This document shows positions 42,333 to 53,785 of a stretch of DNA of 64,000 nucleotides, one piece after another. This DNA comes from Ostrinia nubilalis (Eukaryota > Arthropoda > Insecta > Lepidoptera > Crambidae). How positions within the stretch are numbered: the first letter of the stretch is position 1; each line of letters begins with the position of its first letter. A program made the position numbers and the translations under genes. Below the pieces are notes generated by a model. That model ran no database searches. It was not told where the DNA came from and was given only the letters and a program-made list of their open reading frames with translations. The stretch is taken from positions 7,197,001 to 7,261,000 of the forward strand of contig NC_087111.1 in the NCBI RefSeq assembly GCF_963855985.1. The letters run 5' to 3'.

Positions 42333-43050
42333 TTTTTATCCACAACGAGGAATCTCGTATCTCGAAGAATCTCGTATCTCGAGGAATCTCAAGGAATTCT
42401 AAATACCGTAATCCTTGGTCTATTAGACCCGAAGTCATTGGAGGGTTCCGTCAAACGGTTGACAAGTTGACGTCGATTGGCACCGTGCGCGGACACATCG
42501 GTATCCGCAATATGGTTAATTAGTAATAAAACCGCGCCATTTTAGCTCCGACACACTTCAAGAGACGACATTAATAAAATTCTTGTGTAAAAAATATACG
42601 TACACTCGAAAAACATGACCCTCCTTCTGGCGGTCGTTAAAAAATGAGCTATTTTAGTGATGCAGCAGATAGTACTTGTAACAGTACCCGGCGCACAAAT
42701 AATATCATTCTCATTACAGTATGGTAATCGTTCTTTTTGTTTGAAAACAAAACAGCGCCTCTACGGTTATTAGAGTTAATATTCGTGCTCAGCTTCACCC
42801 AGAATCCTTAACTACAGAGGAACTGGTTATCTTACCTAATTGTCCAAACAACAATGTTGTCAACAGTGTAAATTTTTGTTAAGGCAACAGATTTATAACA
42901 AGCTCTACTACAGGACCTCTGGATCTAAGATAGGAGGCCAGAGACCACAAAGATGGTTAATATAAAATGAAGCATAGACCTTTGCCCCCTCTGATTCGGG
43001 AACTCTGGGTCTAAGACTGGGCTTATCAGTAGACCATAAAGGCGGTTAAT
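42333..43050 (-). mobile_element. Degenerate SINE fragments
   Basis: 42333-42400 keeps the SINE tail start CCACAACGAGGAA, now expanded into 17-bp tandem copies of GGAATCTCGTATCTCGA. 42786-42950 holds 'CAGCTTCACCCAGAATCCTT', 'GAGGAACTGGTTATCTTACC' and a decayed minus-strand head. 42985-43040 holds a second head fragment, 'AACTCTGGGTCTAAGACTGG' with 'GTAGACCATAAAGGCGG'. They are probably two or more overlapping insertions. Confidence 0.55.
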
Positions 43051-43059
43051 ACAAAATGG

Positions 43060-45170
43060 CGTACATTGAATCGATGTTAATTGACTTTCACTCATCAATG
43101 CGATATTTTCACTCGATTCTATAAAGTCACTCACAACGCTCTCTTTCTAATTAGCTCAGTATCCCTAATTGAATACAGTGAACGAAAAAACTTTAAAAAC
43201 ACCACAAACAAGCCATTGGGTAGCTAGCACCGTTATCCGATAATTCTTAGACAGTATTTAAAAAACCTTTATAGCCATAAAAACGACGTAAATTTTGCAA
43301 TTTGCTAAAAAAATCGACCTTTAAGTAGTTTTAAAATCAATAATACTTCATCATTTTATTTTCACAAATTTTATTGACAGTTATCTTTGCCACACTACAA
43401 CTAGACTATTGGGCTGTTATTATCACAATTTTTACATGCTTTTTGTAAATGTGATTCTCTAGATTTTGTAAAACTAAGAAGTTATGTTTTCGAGGTTAAA
43501 ATAAAAGCAAAGCAAAATCAGTAATAAAATACATAATTATGTCAAATCAAATAGTATATTCAGTTCATTTTCAGGGCGCTTATACACGTCCCAAATATAG
43601 CTTGACTTACCACCACTTCGTGACAACATAATATGGGCTGGCGCTGAGAAGAAATGGCGTAAGAAACTCAGTCACCTGTGTTGGCTGTTAAACAATTTGA
43701 GCAGATAAAAGGAGCTATCCCTAGAAGTTTCTTTCTATGCCTCTTTCGTGCTATTACATTGCGTGTAAAATGTTAAAAACACTCCTTATCAGTTACAATG
43801 TTGTGGCAGGTCGCTTGTCTACATTAGCCGTATTCAGCCATGGAATGCGACACTTTGCGATAAATGACAAAATATCTTTTTTATTATCAATTAAATAATA
43901 TTATGTAGGTATTTAGTTTTAGGAACTCTATCAGTTAATAAGTATTACGTGACAAGATTTTTTGCTGCTAAAATGCAAAAGCAAAGTTGACACTTGTGCC
44001 ACTATTCTACAATGAGCCATAATAATAGATTTCGAATAAAAAGTCATAGATACTGTATTGTCTGGCGATAGCGTTAATATGTGATGATCCAGTAGTGTGG
44101 ACGTAGCGAAGCGAACACGAAATCGAAACGGAATCGAAATAAGCTCACAAACTTGTGTTTCTTCGCTATTTTTAGATCCAGCTGATGGTTGTCCTGAAGT
44201 ATGAATGAAGAATGGTAAAGCTAGCTATTTTGTGACGTCTATAACTAAATGCCCTGAAAATGGCTTACCTTACAATTTTTTTATTAACTTTTCGCATCAC
44301 ATACTCGTAGCATTTTACGCGCTCTGAGTAGACAGTGATCCTTACAAAGTCAGCACGAATCAAATGACGGACGGAGCCGCTTCCAGATGTTTAGCAGGTA
44401 GCAATTATCTTGCTGATAAGCCGATAAGCCAGTTGCTTCGATGGTTTAATAATCATGCACTTTTTGTTCGGCAAACTATTGCTTTCAATTGAACAACTGG
44501 GGCTTAGTGAGATTAATAATGTTAAATTGGCTGTTAATTTACATTCGTATAGTTTTCGAATAATAAGAACAAGTGGGAGGTAGTTAGAGACGACTTTACG
44601 AAGTTCTGGGTTCGATTATGCCAGATGGAACATTCATAGGTATATTGTGCGGATGCTACTTTGTGTATTCGATTAAGCTGAATTATAGTATTGAATCAAC
44701 CTTTTAATTGTATACGAGTATGTCCAAAGTGTCCTCCTCGTCGTATTACTCGTATAGCCAATAAGTATAAGATGGTTACCAATGAATTAATCGGCGAAGA
44801 TGTCTCAAGAAGGCAAAAAATGAAGATGGGATTGACTCCATTTAGTATTTTCTATGCACAAAGTCCCGATTTAACGATAATAATATGATAATGTTTGACA
44901 TAGTTTATTCAACCAAGAATTTATGGGACTTGCCATCCAAACTGGCATTCATTGCAATTATCCTCCTTAACACATTATTAGCTTCGATCGCTGATAAGAT
45001 CTCCACTGCACCGTAAAGATAACAAAGTTCGAAGTTAAAACGCGAGGAATGTTAAAAGCTTCAGCAAAAGCGTCGTTTATCATACAATTTATTGGTGTGA
45101 CCTTTGTTTTTTTACGAAATTGAGGATTTGGAATAATTAAACAAGCATATAATTATTAAACTAATACTTA
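43060..45170. other. Gene-free stretch
   Basis: 43585-43740 ('AAGAAATGGCGTAAGAAACT' and CAGTCACCTGTGTTGGC) reads like a dispersed repeat, with partial likeness to 57900. Otherwise no gene or element is recognised. Confidence 0.4.
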
Positions 45171-45174
45171 CCTT

Positions 45175-45262
45175 GGAGGTGCCTGGATGCGAGCGGCGCA
45201 GGACCGGTCTTTGTGGAAATCCTTGGGGGAGGCCTTTGGCCAGCTGTGGACGTCTTTCGGCT
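45175..45262 (+). mobile_element. LINE 3' coding tail, second RTE-like subfamily
   Basis: The plus strand reads WMRAAQDRSLWKSLGEAFGQ followed by LWTSFG and a stop, then a tail GGCTGAAACGAAAGAAC. It parallels the 'SLGEAYVQQWTSYG' end of the main RTE family but has a distinct sequence and no (GAT)n. A decayed second copy is at 47262-47335. Confidence 0.65.
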
Positions 45263-46025
45263 GAAACGAAAGAACAAACGAACTTACCTTGTAATTTTTC
45301 CAAATCTTTCCTTTTAGACTGATTTCCAAATGGGTTGTTAATATATTTTCTTAATTATTCAGATCTTTTAATTATTACATCCATTCTTTCATTACGTTGC
45401 ATTACATTCGTTACAACGGCCTCCCGTTTAAAAACGTTACTTCCATCAAAACTTGTTCATCTCTATGCGTTTTTTATGCTCTATCGCTGTATGTAAAGTA
45501 TCAAATTATCTATCTATCCCTCTATCGATATGATCAAATTCTAATCAATAATTAATCCTCATAAACTATAATTACCTACTATAGGAATAAATAATAGAAA
45601 GTAGGATATTGTATTGTCGCATCCTGAAAAAATGCATACAAATGATATCGCAAGAAGAAAACAAAGCTGGCTTATCGTTTTAAATGTGCCATTAAGCGTT
45701 AATTGTCTCAGTAATTGCAATTAAAATTAAAAGTTATTGCAAGCAAACTCTATCTCGGGTCACGACGGTACCTACCTACCTACATAAATATTTAAACATT
45801 TAAGTGCTGTGGGTATTACAAATTAATGGTCGAGAAATGTATGAATATTGATGACTTACGTAAAAAGTATATTAATGTTAATGAAGTGAAAAGTGTTTTA
45901 ATAACGTTATACTGTATTATGACTGTGTTGTTTCTTGTCGGATAGCTTACCGTTACGGTACATCGGTTCATCAGAAAAGAATTTTAAGGGGTTTTAAGTG
46001 TTACTTGCAAGGTAGTACTAACTTT

Positions 46026-46197
46026 TAGCACCTTCACCACCGACTTTTAGTTGGCTATTTGGGTCGGGCTGATAATCAGTATGGAGATGTATGAAAGTGC
46101 GCACATTACACCGATTTGCTATCGGCCGATTCTTCATACAAATTAGAATCGGGCCCAACTATCGGCCGACTAAAAATCGGTGGCCTGCGCCTAGCCT
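46026..46197. repeat. 'CCACCGAYTTTTAGT' MITE, copy 1
   Basis: CCACCGACTTTTAGTTGGC at the left and the reverse complement of the right end CCACCGATTTTTAGTCGGCC are inverted repeats of about 35 bp. The interior has 'AGTATGGAGATGTATGAAAG' and 'GATTTGCTATCGGCCGATTC'. The outer limits are approximate. Confidence 0.75.
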
Positions 46198-46550
46198 TAT
46201 AGGACTAAGCTAAGGTACTGAGAAATAGGCTAGTTTCCTAAAAAAAAATTTTTTTAGTCCGTCAATTTTAGTATAAAAACATATTGGATACGTATATTTT
46301 TAATTGTCAATCAAACAAATAATTACAAAGTTATAGTGCGTTGAAGTTCCGCGCGACGTCACAAAGTGCTGCACTTTTACGCACTCACTGACGTCACGGG
46401 CCTTTTCTTTAGAATTTTGGCACGCTTTATCTCTTTACATTTTCATTAGTTTTGAAAAGTGAAAAATACGTGTTGAGTAGTTTTTGATGGGCTAACTGAC
46501 GAACTAATTAAGACTCTTGCTTTTTTACCCAGGAAACATCCCTATTGTTT

Positions 46551-46640
46551 AGCCACGATAGCCGAACGGCGAAGGGGTCGGACTGGCCAACTCGTGATCC
46601 GGGGAACGCGGGTTCGGTCCCCGCCGCCGCTCGACTATAT
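46551..46640 (+). mobile_element. tRNA-like SINE head, fourth type
   Basis: A box TAGCCGAACGGCG and B box GGTTCGGTCCCCG in GC-rich context ('GAACGCGGGTTCGGTCCCCG'). The predicted acceptor stem does not close, and the sequence runs on into 'TTGAGTTCAGCAAAAACC', so it is a tRNA-derived SINE head, not a tRNA gene. Confidence 0.6.
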
Positions 46641-46828
46641 TGAGTTCAGCAAAAACCTATTCTTCTTCTTCACATTACCGTCCATTTGAATCCATTGCAA
46701 TAGCTAAATTGATGGATGCTAGATGAATTGCCAAAACTAACTAGCAGTGAGCGGGGCACATATCTCGTAGAGCTGATGGCTGTTGGGGCAGAAAAGTTCT
46801 AGAGTGGCGACTACGGATTGGAAAACTT

Positions 46829-46949
46829 AGGCTGGGTTGCGCCATCTTACTTTAACTTTCACAAACGTCAAAAATTTGTCAAACTCCATACAAAAAACAC
46901 CAGTTATTATTATGGTTACGGTCAAAGTTAGGTGGTGCAACTCAGTCTT
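46829..46949. repeat. GGCTGRGTTGCACC MITE, copy 6
   Basis: AGGCTGGGTTGCGCCATCTT at the left and GTTAGGTGGTGCAACTCAGT at the right, with TTA at both edges and an intact core in the orientation of copy 1. Confidence 0.85.
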
Positions 46950-47028
46950 AGTAGGCAGGCCACCGACCGATCACTTGTTAAGGACCGATGGTCTATTAAC
47001 GGTCGTGGGAAGTACCTGAATGCAGGTA

Positions 47029-47235
47029 CGGGACTATTCCCACCTCTCGTTCCCACCGCTGCAACTCCTGTGTAGCCGTAATCTACAGCATAACCGCTAA
47101 TAAAAACCCAACCAGTGAAGGTCAAGTTTGTCCCGGGGAAATTTAAATTGTCATTGGATCTGGAACGAAATTAATCAGAAGTACATAAGAGGAGTTCGAA
47201 CTTAAGGTTCGACCTCCAGTGCAAAGCGGATGACA
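47029..47235 (+). repeat. Dispersed 'TACGGGACTATTCCC' repeat, copy 2
   Basis: Collinear with 30574-30780 over its whole length: 'TCGTTCCCACCGCTGCAACT', 'CCAGTGAAGGTCAAGTTTGT', 'GAACTTAAGGTTCGACCTCC', AGTGCAAAG. Confidence 0.75.
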
Positions 47236-47261
47236 GTTGACAAAAAAAGGGTTAAGTGACC

Positions 47262-47335
47262 TTTAGCATCGGTCATTGTAGAAATCCTGGAGAGGCCTTT
47301 ATCTAGCAGTAGCCTTCTTTTGGCTGAAACGACGA
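47262..47335 (+). mobile_element. Decayed LINE 3' coding tail
   Basis: 'TTGTAGAAATCCTGGAGAGG' and CTTTTGGCTGAAACGACG mirror the tail at 45175, with many substitutions. Confidence 0.45.
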
Positions 47336-47369
47336 TGTACAGTATGTAGAAAACTCGGCATGGGACATA

Positions 47370-48330
47370 CTGAAAACCAGCGTCGTGGCCTTACTAACCG
47401 TGGGCCACGGTATATGCTGAGTGGGGTCCCATTGTGATGGGCATCGCTGTGCGACAGGGTGGCACTGCTCAATTAACTTTCTCTTCCAATGTATGTTTTA
47501 TGTTTTATCTCTCTCTGTCTTTTTGTATTTTTTTATTTACCTCTTTTGTCTTTTGTGATGTCCATTGCAATAAATAGGTATAATAAAATCAAAATAATTA
47601 ATTTTAAACTTTCGCGTTGCATTTCAATGTTACCGATCCGCGTATCGCGTAAAAACCTGTTTAAATTATTTCAATAATCAAAATATTTCTACACTTGGCG
47701 CGCCTATGCTTACGTCAGAAATATCTGTGTTTATTTTTTCTTATCACCACCGTCACATTAAAGGATTTCGTTGAGCTGATAAGGTTGATCTCTCACCCCC
47801 AGTTATCAGAACATAAAAATTGTATGACTTCATGAATTTCTCTTTATTCTAATTGTTATGTCGGCTGCATACGATAACCTCTGATTTCTCAATATAAAAA
47901 TATTCTAGAGCTGGCTGGTTTTAAATGATGTTAACGTCTGTAGGTATTTCAGAAGCATTACTGACCTACTAGATTAAAATAATTGTTAGTCCGGTCAAAC
48001 TAGAGTATAAAGATATTAAATTAATTATTATTCGCGTGAGTAGGAGATACATTTTGGCATAGGTAGGTACACTTATGATAAGCAAAAAAAAAGCTCTGTG
48101 CCAATTATTGAGAGCTTTTTAATTTTTTTTCACTGGAGTACATACTTTAATTGTTTTATTTTGTGTTCTTGTTTTTACGTATTTTGAAATATATTTATGC
48201 ATTCAGATCCGAGGAAGTTTATTTGCCGGTCTTGAAACCCTCTTTGATAGATTCTTAAGTCTACTGTATTACAAGTGCCGACATTTTCGTAGAATTCTAA
48301 TCACTTCTCAACTATTTTCTATAGCAGTAA
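47370..48330. other. Probable retroelement 3' tail then gene-free DNA
   Basis: 47370-47580 ('CGTCGTGGCCTTACTAACCG', 'GAGTGGGGTCCCATTGTGAT') is followed by T-rich sequence and a 'TTGCAATAAATA' motif, as in a retroelement 3' end on the plus strand. Nothing is recognised from 47600 to 48330. Confidence 0.4.
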
Positions 48331-48339
48331 GTACACTTA

Positions 48340-48485
48340 CGCCCGTATTCACAAACGATGCTTGCTTAAGTGAAGCAGCTAATAGAACGCACAGCAATTA
48401 ATAGAGCTCTGTGATTGGTTCAGGTGTCATCCTGTGCATCCATGCGCTTTGTGAGACCTCATAGTAATGTTTGTGAATACGGGCG
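48340..48485. repeat. CGCCCGTATTCACAAA MITE (TWA target), copy 2
   Basis: A 146-bp element, CGCCCGTATTCACAAACGAT to AATGTTTGTGAATACGGGCG, with exact TTA duplication at 48337-48339 and 48486-48488. Its central 'ATAGAGCTCTGTGATTGGTT' is conserved. Confidence 0.9.
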
Positions 48486-48489
48486 TTAC

Positions 48490-49262
48490 ACAAGAGCATA
48501 CAAAAAATGAAGAAGCAAGAAGTCACTTAAAAAAGAGTTCAAAAGTCAGTTTCATTAGAGTCTAAACTTTAGACCCCTGAAATGGATATGATGATGGAAC
48601 CAGATTGATAGAGAGACTCTTCATTGCACACCACAAAGATTGACAAGTTACAGAAATACATATATAACATTGAATCGAGAGAATTTAGGAGGTCTCATCT
48701 TCCAGGTAGCCTAGGGAGAGGACAGTTGTTTAATTCAAAAGAGGATAATTATACTTAAAATTCGTATGAATAAATTTCTTTCTGGAAAATTTACTATTTT
48801 TCCTTTATTCCTGTTTTTTATTCTCCGAGCGGCGGCTCAAAACACAACGTTTCCTTGCGTTAGTTTTTTCTCTCTGTATAATTTTAATTCACTTAACAAC
48901 ACGCAGCTAAATTGATACTCGCTATTAAGTGACCCTCAGTTATTTATTTTTCTATACAAGCATTACCATGAAAGTGAAAACTTCCGATGGCAAATCAACA
49001 TTCTTAGCTATTATCTACTACGTAATAGAGTCTAAAATCGGGCGTAGGCTCCCAATTATACTTTTTTCGAGTACAATTACTTGTTCCTGAATAAAACGTT
49101 TGCGATGCCGAATTCGCATCGGCGATTATCAGTTTATAAATAATTAATTACCTGCATTGTTTGTTAACTACAAATCAGCACGGTACAACTGTTAAGGGGA
49201 AGGTTTAGCGCGACCTAAAAATGTTCGCGATTGACCTAAAAATATTAAATTGTGCTCTACCA
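48490..49262. other. Gene-free stretch
   Basis: No supported feature. TTGACCTAAAAAT is repeated near 49212 and 49233. Confidence 0.45.
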
Positions 49263-49318
49263 TCGCGAAGACATAGGTCTTCGCGACCAGTTTATTTCCA
49301 GGATAGCCTGGAAATAAA
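49263..49318. repeat. Two adjacent perfect hairpins
   Basis: TCGCGAAGAC/GTCTTCGCGA (49263-49286, loop ATAG) is followed 4 nt later by TTTATTTCCAGG/CCTGGAAATAAA (49291-49318, loop ATAG). The shared loop sequence is notable. Confidence 0.65.
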
Positions 49319-49362
49319 TAAATAATATGTATTTAAAAATAATTACATTCCCCTGTTTAAAT

Positions 49363-50052
49363 TAGAGATGAAACGGATAGTTGTTTGGCCGGATACCGGA
49401 TACCGGATATCCGGCCAGCTGCTAGGCCGGATAGCCGGATAGTTGGCCCATTGTCTCGTTGCATGTCGTGACGAGTATAGCGCCGCACAGGTGCTTTGAA
49501 GCGATCAGTAGGTCTATTAGTAGACTAGACAAGTCACACTTTTCGAAAATCGAATCCGTCCGAATAGAATATCAGATTTTGCCACTTGTTTAGGGGGCAG
49601 ATCAATTCAATTTCGGTTGCAATCGTGAGTGTGTGATTTAATAGCGAAAATTTAATTATTTGCATCAATATGTGATCATGTCATCAGACCATCAGTGAAA
49701 AAAAATCGCCTATTTTTTTGGCAATATTTCGACATTAACAGATATTTACTATTTATGTATTCGTCATTAGAGTGAATAGCCCAGAAAAAGAAATTAGTTT
49801 TGAAAGGCCTTAATATGGCTTTTTTGTAACTTTTTGGACTTTAAATAAAAGCCGTCATTATTGTAAGATCGTCATATTGATATTTACCTCAAAGATTAAT
49901 GTATTTCATTTTATTAATAGGAAATTGTCGTAGTTTTTTAATATCCGGTATCCGGCCGGATAGTGAGTTACTATCCGGTATCCGGCCGGATAGTAAATTT
50001 AGGCCGGATATCCGGCCTACCGGATAGTTACCGGATATCCGTTTCATCTCTA
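49363..50052. mobile_element. 690-bp non-autonomous hAT element
   Basis: The exact 8-bp duplication GTTTAAAT at 49355-49362 and 50053-50060 flanks terminal inverted repeats TAGAGATGAAACGGATA. Both subterminal regions are dense in CCGGATA/TATCCGG units, for example 'GGATACCGGATATCCGGCC' on the left and 'CCGGTATCCGGCCGGATAGT' twice on the right. These are the expected kind of subterminal transposase-binding repeats. The middle is AT-rich without an ORF. Confidence 0.92.
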
Positions 50053-50094
50053 GTTTAAATCATTACTAAATTTTAAGAATAGTTCCCAATTACA

Positions 50095-50165
50095 ATCATC
50101 ATCATCATTTCAGCCACATGACGTCCACTGCTGAACATAGGTCTCCCCCAATGTATTCCATATCC
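50095..50165 (-). mobile_element. RTE LINE 3' end
   Basis: (CAT)n, then 'TTCAGCCACATGACGTCCAC' and 'TGCTGAACATAGGTCTCCCC'. A short minus-strand truncated copy. Confidence 0.78.
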
Positions 50166-50221
50166 ATTTAATTAATTAGTGATGTTACCTATGAGCATCC
50201 ACGGTCACAATTTTTCAAGTC

Positions 50222-50350
50222 GATTTGACTTACTTGACTTAAGGTCTTATGTCCCGTAGATGGGGCAGAGGGCGTCCACAACAGTCCTCCATCGCGTTCG
50301 GTCTCTAGCTTCGCGTTTGATGTCGCTCCAAGTCTTGCCGATTTTCTTCG
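50222..50350 (-). pseudogene. C-terminal coding tail of another LINE family
   Basis: The minus strand reads EAKKIGKTWSDIKREARDRT, then RWRTVVDALCPIYGT and a stop. The 'GKTW-DIKR-ARDRTRWR--V-ALCP--G' pattern matches my recollection of RTE-like LINE C-termini in Lepidoptera. Only the last 40 residues or so remain. Confidence 0.65.
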
Positions 50351-50399
50351 CTTCTTATGCTACAGTATCTATTATTTTTTATTAATCGTAATAATTATA

Positions 50400-52660
50400 A
50401 TATTATTTATGAATCGATTTATTAATTCCGTAGTATCTACCCCTTAACGAAGCAATTAAACTGAAATCGCTCCTCCCGTCAGTACGAAACATTTTAACAA
50501 GCGGTTTGTTTACCAATTAACAGCAAGTAATTGCGCATTTTTATACGTAACCGATATACACTGTTGCTGGGTAGCTAATTACCTACTTTTGTAAGCTCCT
50601 TTTGTACTTAATAAGGTATGTTGTTCTCTATCTATCTACACTTTATAAACGGAAAGTAACTCTGTGTGTCTGTTACGTTTTCACGCTGCTCCTGAAGAAA
50701 TTTTAACTGTTTCAGAAAGACTTCATAGAGCGCGCTACCTAGTCCCTAAAAATACTTCATTTGCACATAGCCAAAAGGTTTACGCTTAAAAATTGAAATA
50801 CCGTACGAGGGTAGGTAATAATTTATCATCAGGTAATTTAGTTTCCATTAGAAAACCACGCTCTCTCTACTTTCCCAGAGGCGAATTTGACCTCTTCACT
50901 CTGGCCAAACCGATATTGCATTATACCATCCTTTTTGATCCTGGTGGGATTCAACAAGCAACCATAGTTGGTAGTAGCCGCAAACTATTAAGCGTCGTCA
51001 GTCGTCGTCAGTAGCGACATATAAAATTACTACTAACGGCATGATTTTGACGAGATATCAGTATCAATAACAAAGGTCAGTAACCTTTTCTCAAGGTAAT
51101 TTTGGGACAAACCTTAAATTTCATAACTCGTTTAGGTCAAGGGCCAAGTGTTAGTTGGACTGGCATGTTAAGGGTTCTGTACTATCTCACAATATTGGAG
51201 ACATACGGTCGACATTTGACATTCTGCAAGTGTCGGATTCGATTACCTGTGCAGGTTTTTTTTTCTTATTTATTAAAATTAACAATATTGTTTTCAGCAG
51301 TTGTAGCCACTTTATTGTTAAGATTCCGGTGAACCTTCAGCCTGATCATCACTTTCCATTCAGTGAAATACAGTCAAGATCGTAGTAAAAGAAAAAGCTG
51401 TAGACACGTATGTACCTAGGTACTTGTTGGAAACCGGTAGGTGGACCAACCTCTTTTGATATTTTTGTCTATGTTTTTATACTTTTTTTACTCTTTTTGA
51501 TACCTTTTGTTTTTAGTTTTGAAGTATAAATGTTTTTGATAGCCGTCTGGGAATTTAACGCAGAAATACGAGTACATCTTTATTTTAAACCGAAGATATT
51601 TTCTTATTTCCGCACGCCCGAGCGGCTGTCCGCTACAGTACTTTTTTAAATAAAAATGTATTGTCGGATGTGCTACGTTTATTCTATTTAATAAACACTT
51701 TCGTATACACATTAATACGAGTATAAGGAGGCCCTTATTTTTTTTTCAACAGAACCCTAATATCAGCAATCTCGTTCCTAACAATATAACATCCAGTTTT
51801 CGCGACATCAACAAAGTCGGCTCGAATATCGACATAATCGTAAATAATGCTTAAACTGCGTTCAGGTTTCTTACAAATTGAACCGAGCGCGGTTTTATTG
51901 GTCGTAAAACTAATGCGAGATAAAATAGTGAATTTATAATTAACTTTAATGGTTTTAAACTATTAACAGCTACCGGAAAGAGCCGAATAAAGACATAAAA
52001 ATAAATATATATGTAGATTGGCTGATAAAGGTTTATTCCGAATAAAGAGGCGCGACACTTTGTAGTCAGTTAAGAGGAAGTTTTAAACTCTTCATTATAG
52101 TCTTAATAATTGACCGGCTACTTGTCTTAAGCAGGATGTTAAGATTAGGAGAATAATTATGTTAACATAATTGTGGTGCTTTGAAAATTTCCGATGCGAA
52201 TTTTTTAAAGAAAGCCGCGGAAATGTTGGATATAAAATTTGCAAGCATGTTGAGATAGAGTCGGTTTTATGAAGATATACGTTGCTCTACTTATTGACTT
52301 TGAAGTAGTAACGTTTCGGAAACCTTAATGTTATCGATTTGATCTGTCTACGATGTAATTTACTGAGGACCACTCAAAATAATGCGCAATCAGCAACGAT
52401 GATTGAATTTTCATACAAAGCTAGCACAAAGTGTTTTATATTAAAAGTGTATTTTACTTATCAACGTCCAAAAACCTATAAAAATACTTATGATGTAAGT
52501 ATTTCACGTTTTGCCTCTTTCCGTCACTACACTGCGATGAAAAGATGTCAAAGTAGCGATAGGTAGGTACGGGACTGTTTTGTAGTTTCTCATTTTCAAC
52601 CAACTATCCACTGTTTGTTTTAGCAGTTCATCGCCCTAACCTAGCTATCAAATCCTTATT
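50400..52660. other. Gene-free AT-rich stretch with small repeat pieces
   Basis: 50630-50780 starts TCTATCTACACTTTATAAA and may be a degraded Helitron 5' end. 51337-51372 ('TTCAGCCTGATCATCACTTT') is a plus-strand SINE tail fragment. No other supportable feature. Confidence 0.45.
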
Positions 52661-52661
52661 T

Positions 52662-52768
52662 ATACCTTTCACCAAAAATCCCTAATTTTTAAGTGACCCT
52701 TATGAAATCCAAATTCATATTATGTGTTACCATAGGGGTCACTTAAAATTGGGGGTTAATGGTAAAAA
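52662..52768. repeat. Short palindromic MITE
   Basis: The left TACCTTTCACCAAAAATCCC with AATTTTTAAGTGACCC and the right end's reverse complement TACCATTAACCCCCAATTTT with AAGTGACCCC are inverted repeats of about 40 bp. It has no ORF. Confidence 0.7.
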
Positions 52769-52769
52769 C

Positions 52770-53777
52770 GGGCATTAAGCACTTAAATTAACACCCAATT
52801 TCTTTATTTCCAAGAGGCTGCCCCTTAACCGCGTCAAGATAACGTATTTTCGGGAATACGTCCCTTCGCCGTTAATTGGTATACGGCTCCGAGAACCGCT
52901 GATATGGGTGGCACTGCGCATACCGGAGGCTGCGGAGATTGACTGATTGGGAACATAGAGGCCGCTGGTTTGATGCCCGAATGGTACAATGCAAACTACA
53001 GTTGTGCATTAACATAATTAGTTTCTTCTGTGTTTGATATAGATATTTTTAAAAAATACTAGTACTAACTTAGATTAATAAAACCTAGATGGATAGTCTT
53101 CATACAAACGCTTCGTCAAGAGTGAGGCAAAAATCTTATGTCATTAGTGTCAATTTTGTTGGGGAGTGTAGACAGTGAAGGCGATTTTCCCGAAAGTAGG
53201 GAAATTTTTAATACGTTTTTAATTATTTTATAACTAACAAAAACAAAACGCATCATGTACTTACTTATTTATTGAATTCAAAGTACCTACCTAATTACAA
53301 TAAGATAAATCGACTGAAAAGTCTCGATTTCATAAAAAAAGGAAGTGTATTTGTACGGCGAACAATTGGGAAATAAATTTTCTTGTTACTGGTATCATTC
53401 CCGTATTTAATTTTTGAAAGCCAAATTCAAGCAAAATACGCGTCGAATCGTAGTACTTACTTATGAAATGTAACACTAGTCACTTTCTTTAGTTTTTCTG
53501 ATGTATTAAGACACCCTTTCACAGCACAAACCGTCTTAATTAATTAAAAGTCGTCGGACGTGTTTACCAATTTTTCACTTTGACAGTTCATGTGACGTTT
53601 ACGAGTAAGCCATTCTGGCTTACTAAAATCTGCCTCACCTTTCGTGCACTGACTATCTATCTAGGTTTTATTAATCTAAGAGTACTAATAAGTATGATTA
53701 AATCGTTTTCTGACTCCCGTAGAATAAGTTAGGAACTAGATAATGCTGTGATGAAATTTATTTGTATAGAAACACCT
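52770..53777. other. Gene-free stretch
   Basis: Nothing recognised. A 36-bp pair AAACCTAGATGGATAGTC / GACTATCTATCTAGGTTT (near 53085 and 53646) hints at an inverted-repeat element of about 580 bp. Confidence 0.4.
53085..53665. repeat. Possible TIR element, about 580 bp
   Basis: AGATTAATAAAACCTAGATG near 53072 recurs inverted as ATCTAGGTTTTATTAATCT near 53658. No target duplication is verified and the interior is non-coding. Confidence 0.45.
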
Positions 53778-53785
53778 ATTCAGTC

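Noticed and set aside
46551..46640. Possible tRNA gene
   Set aside because: A and B boxes are present but the acceptor stem does not pair and the sequence runs into repeat tail; better explained as a SINE head.
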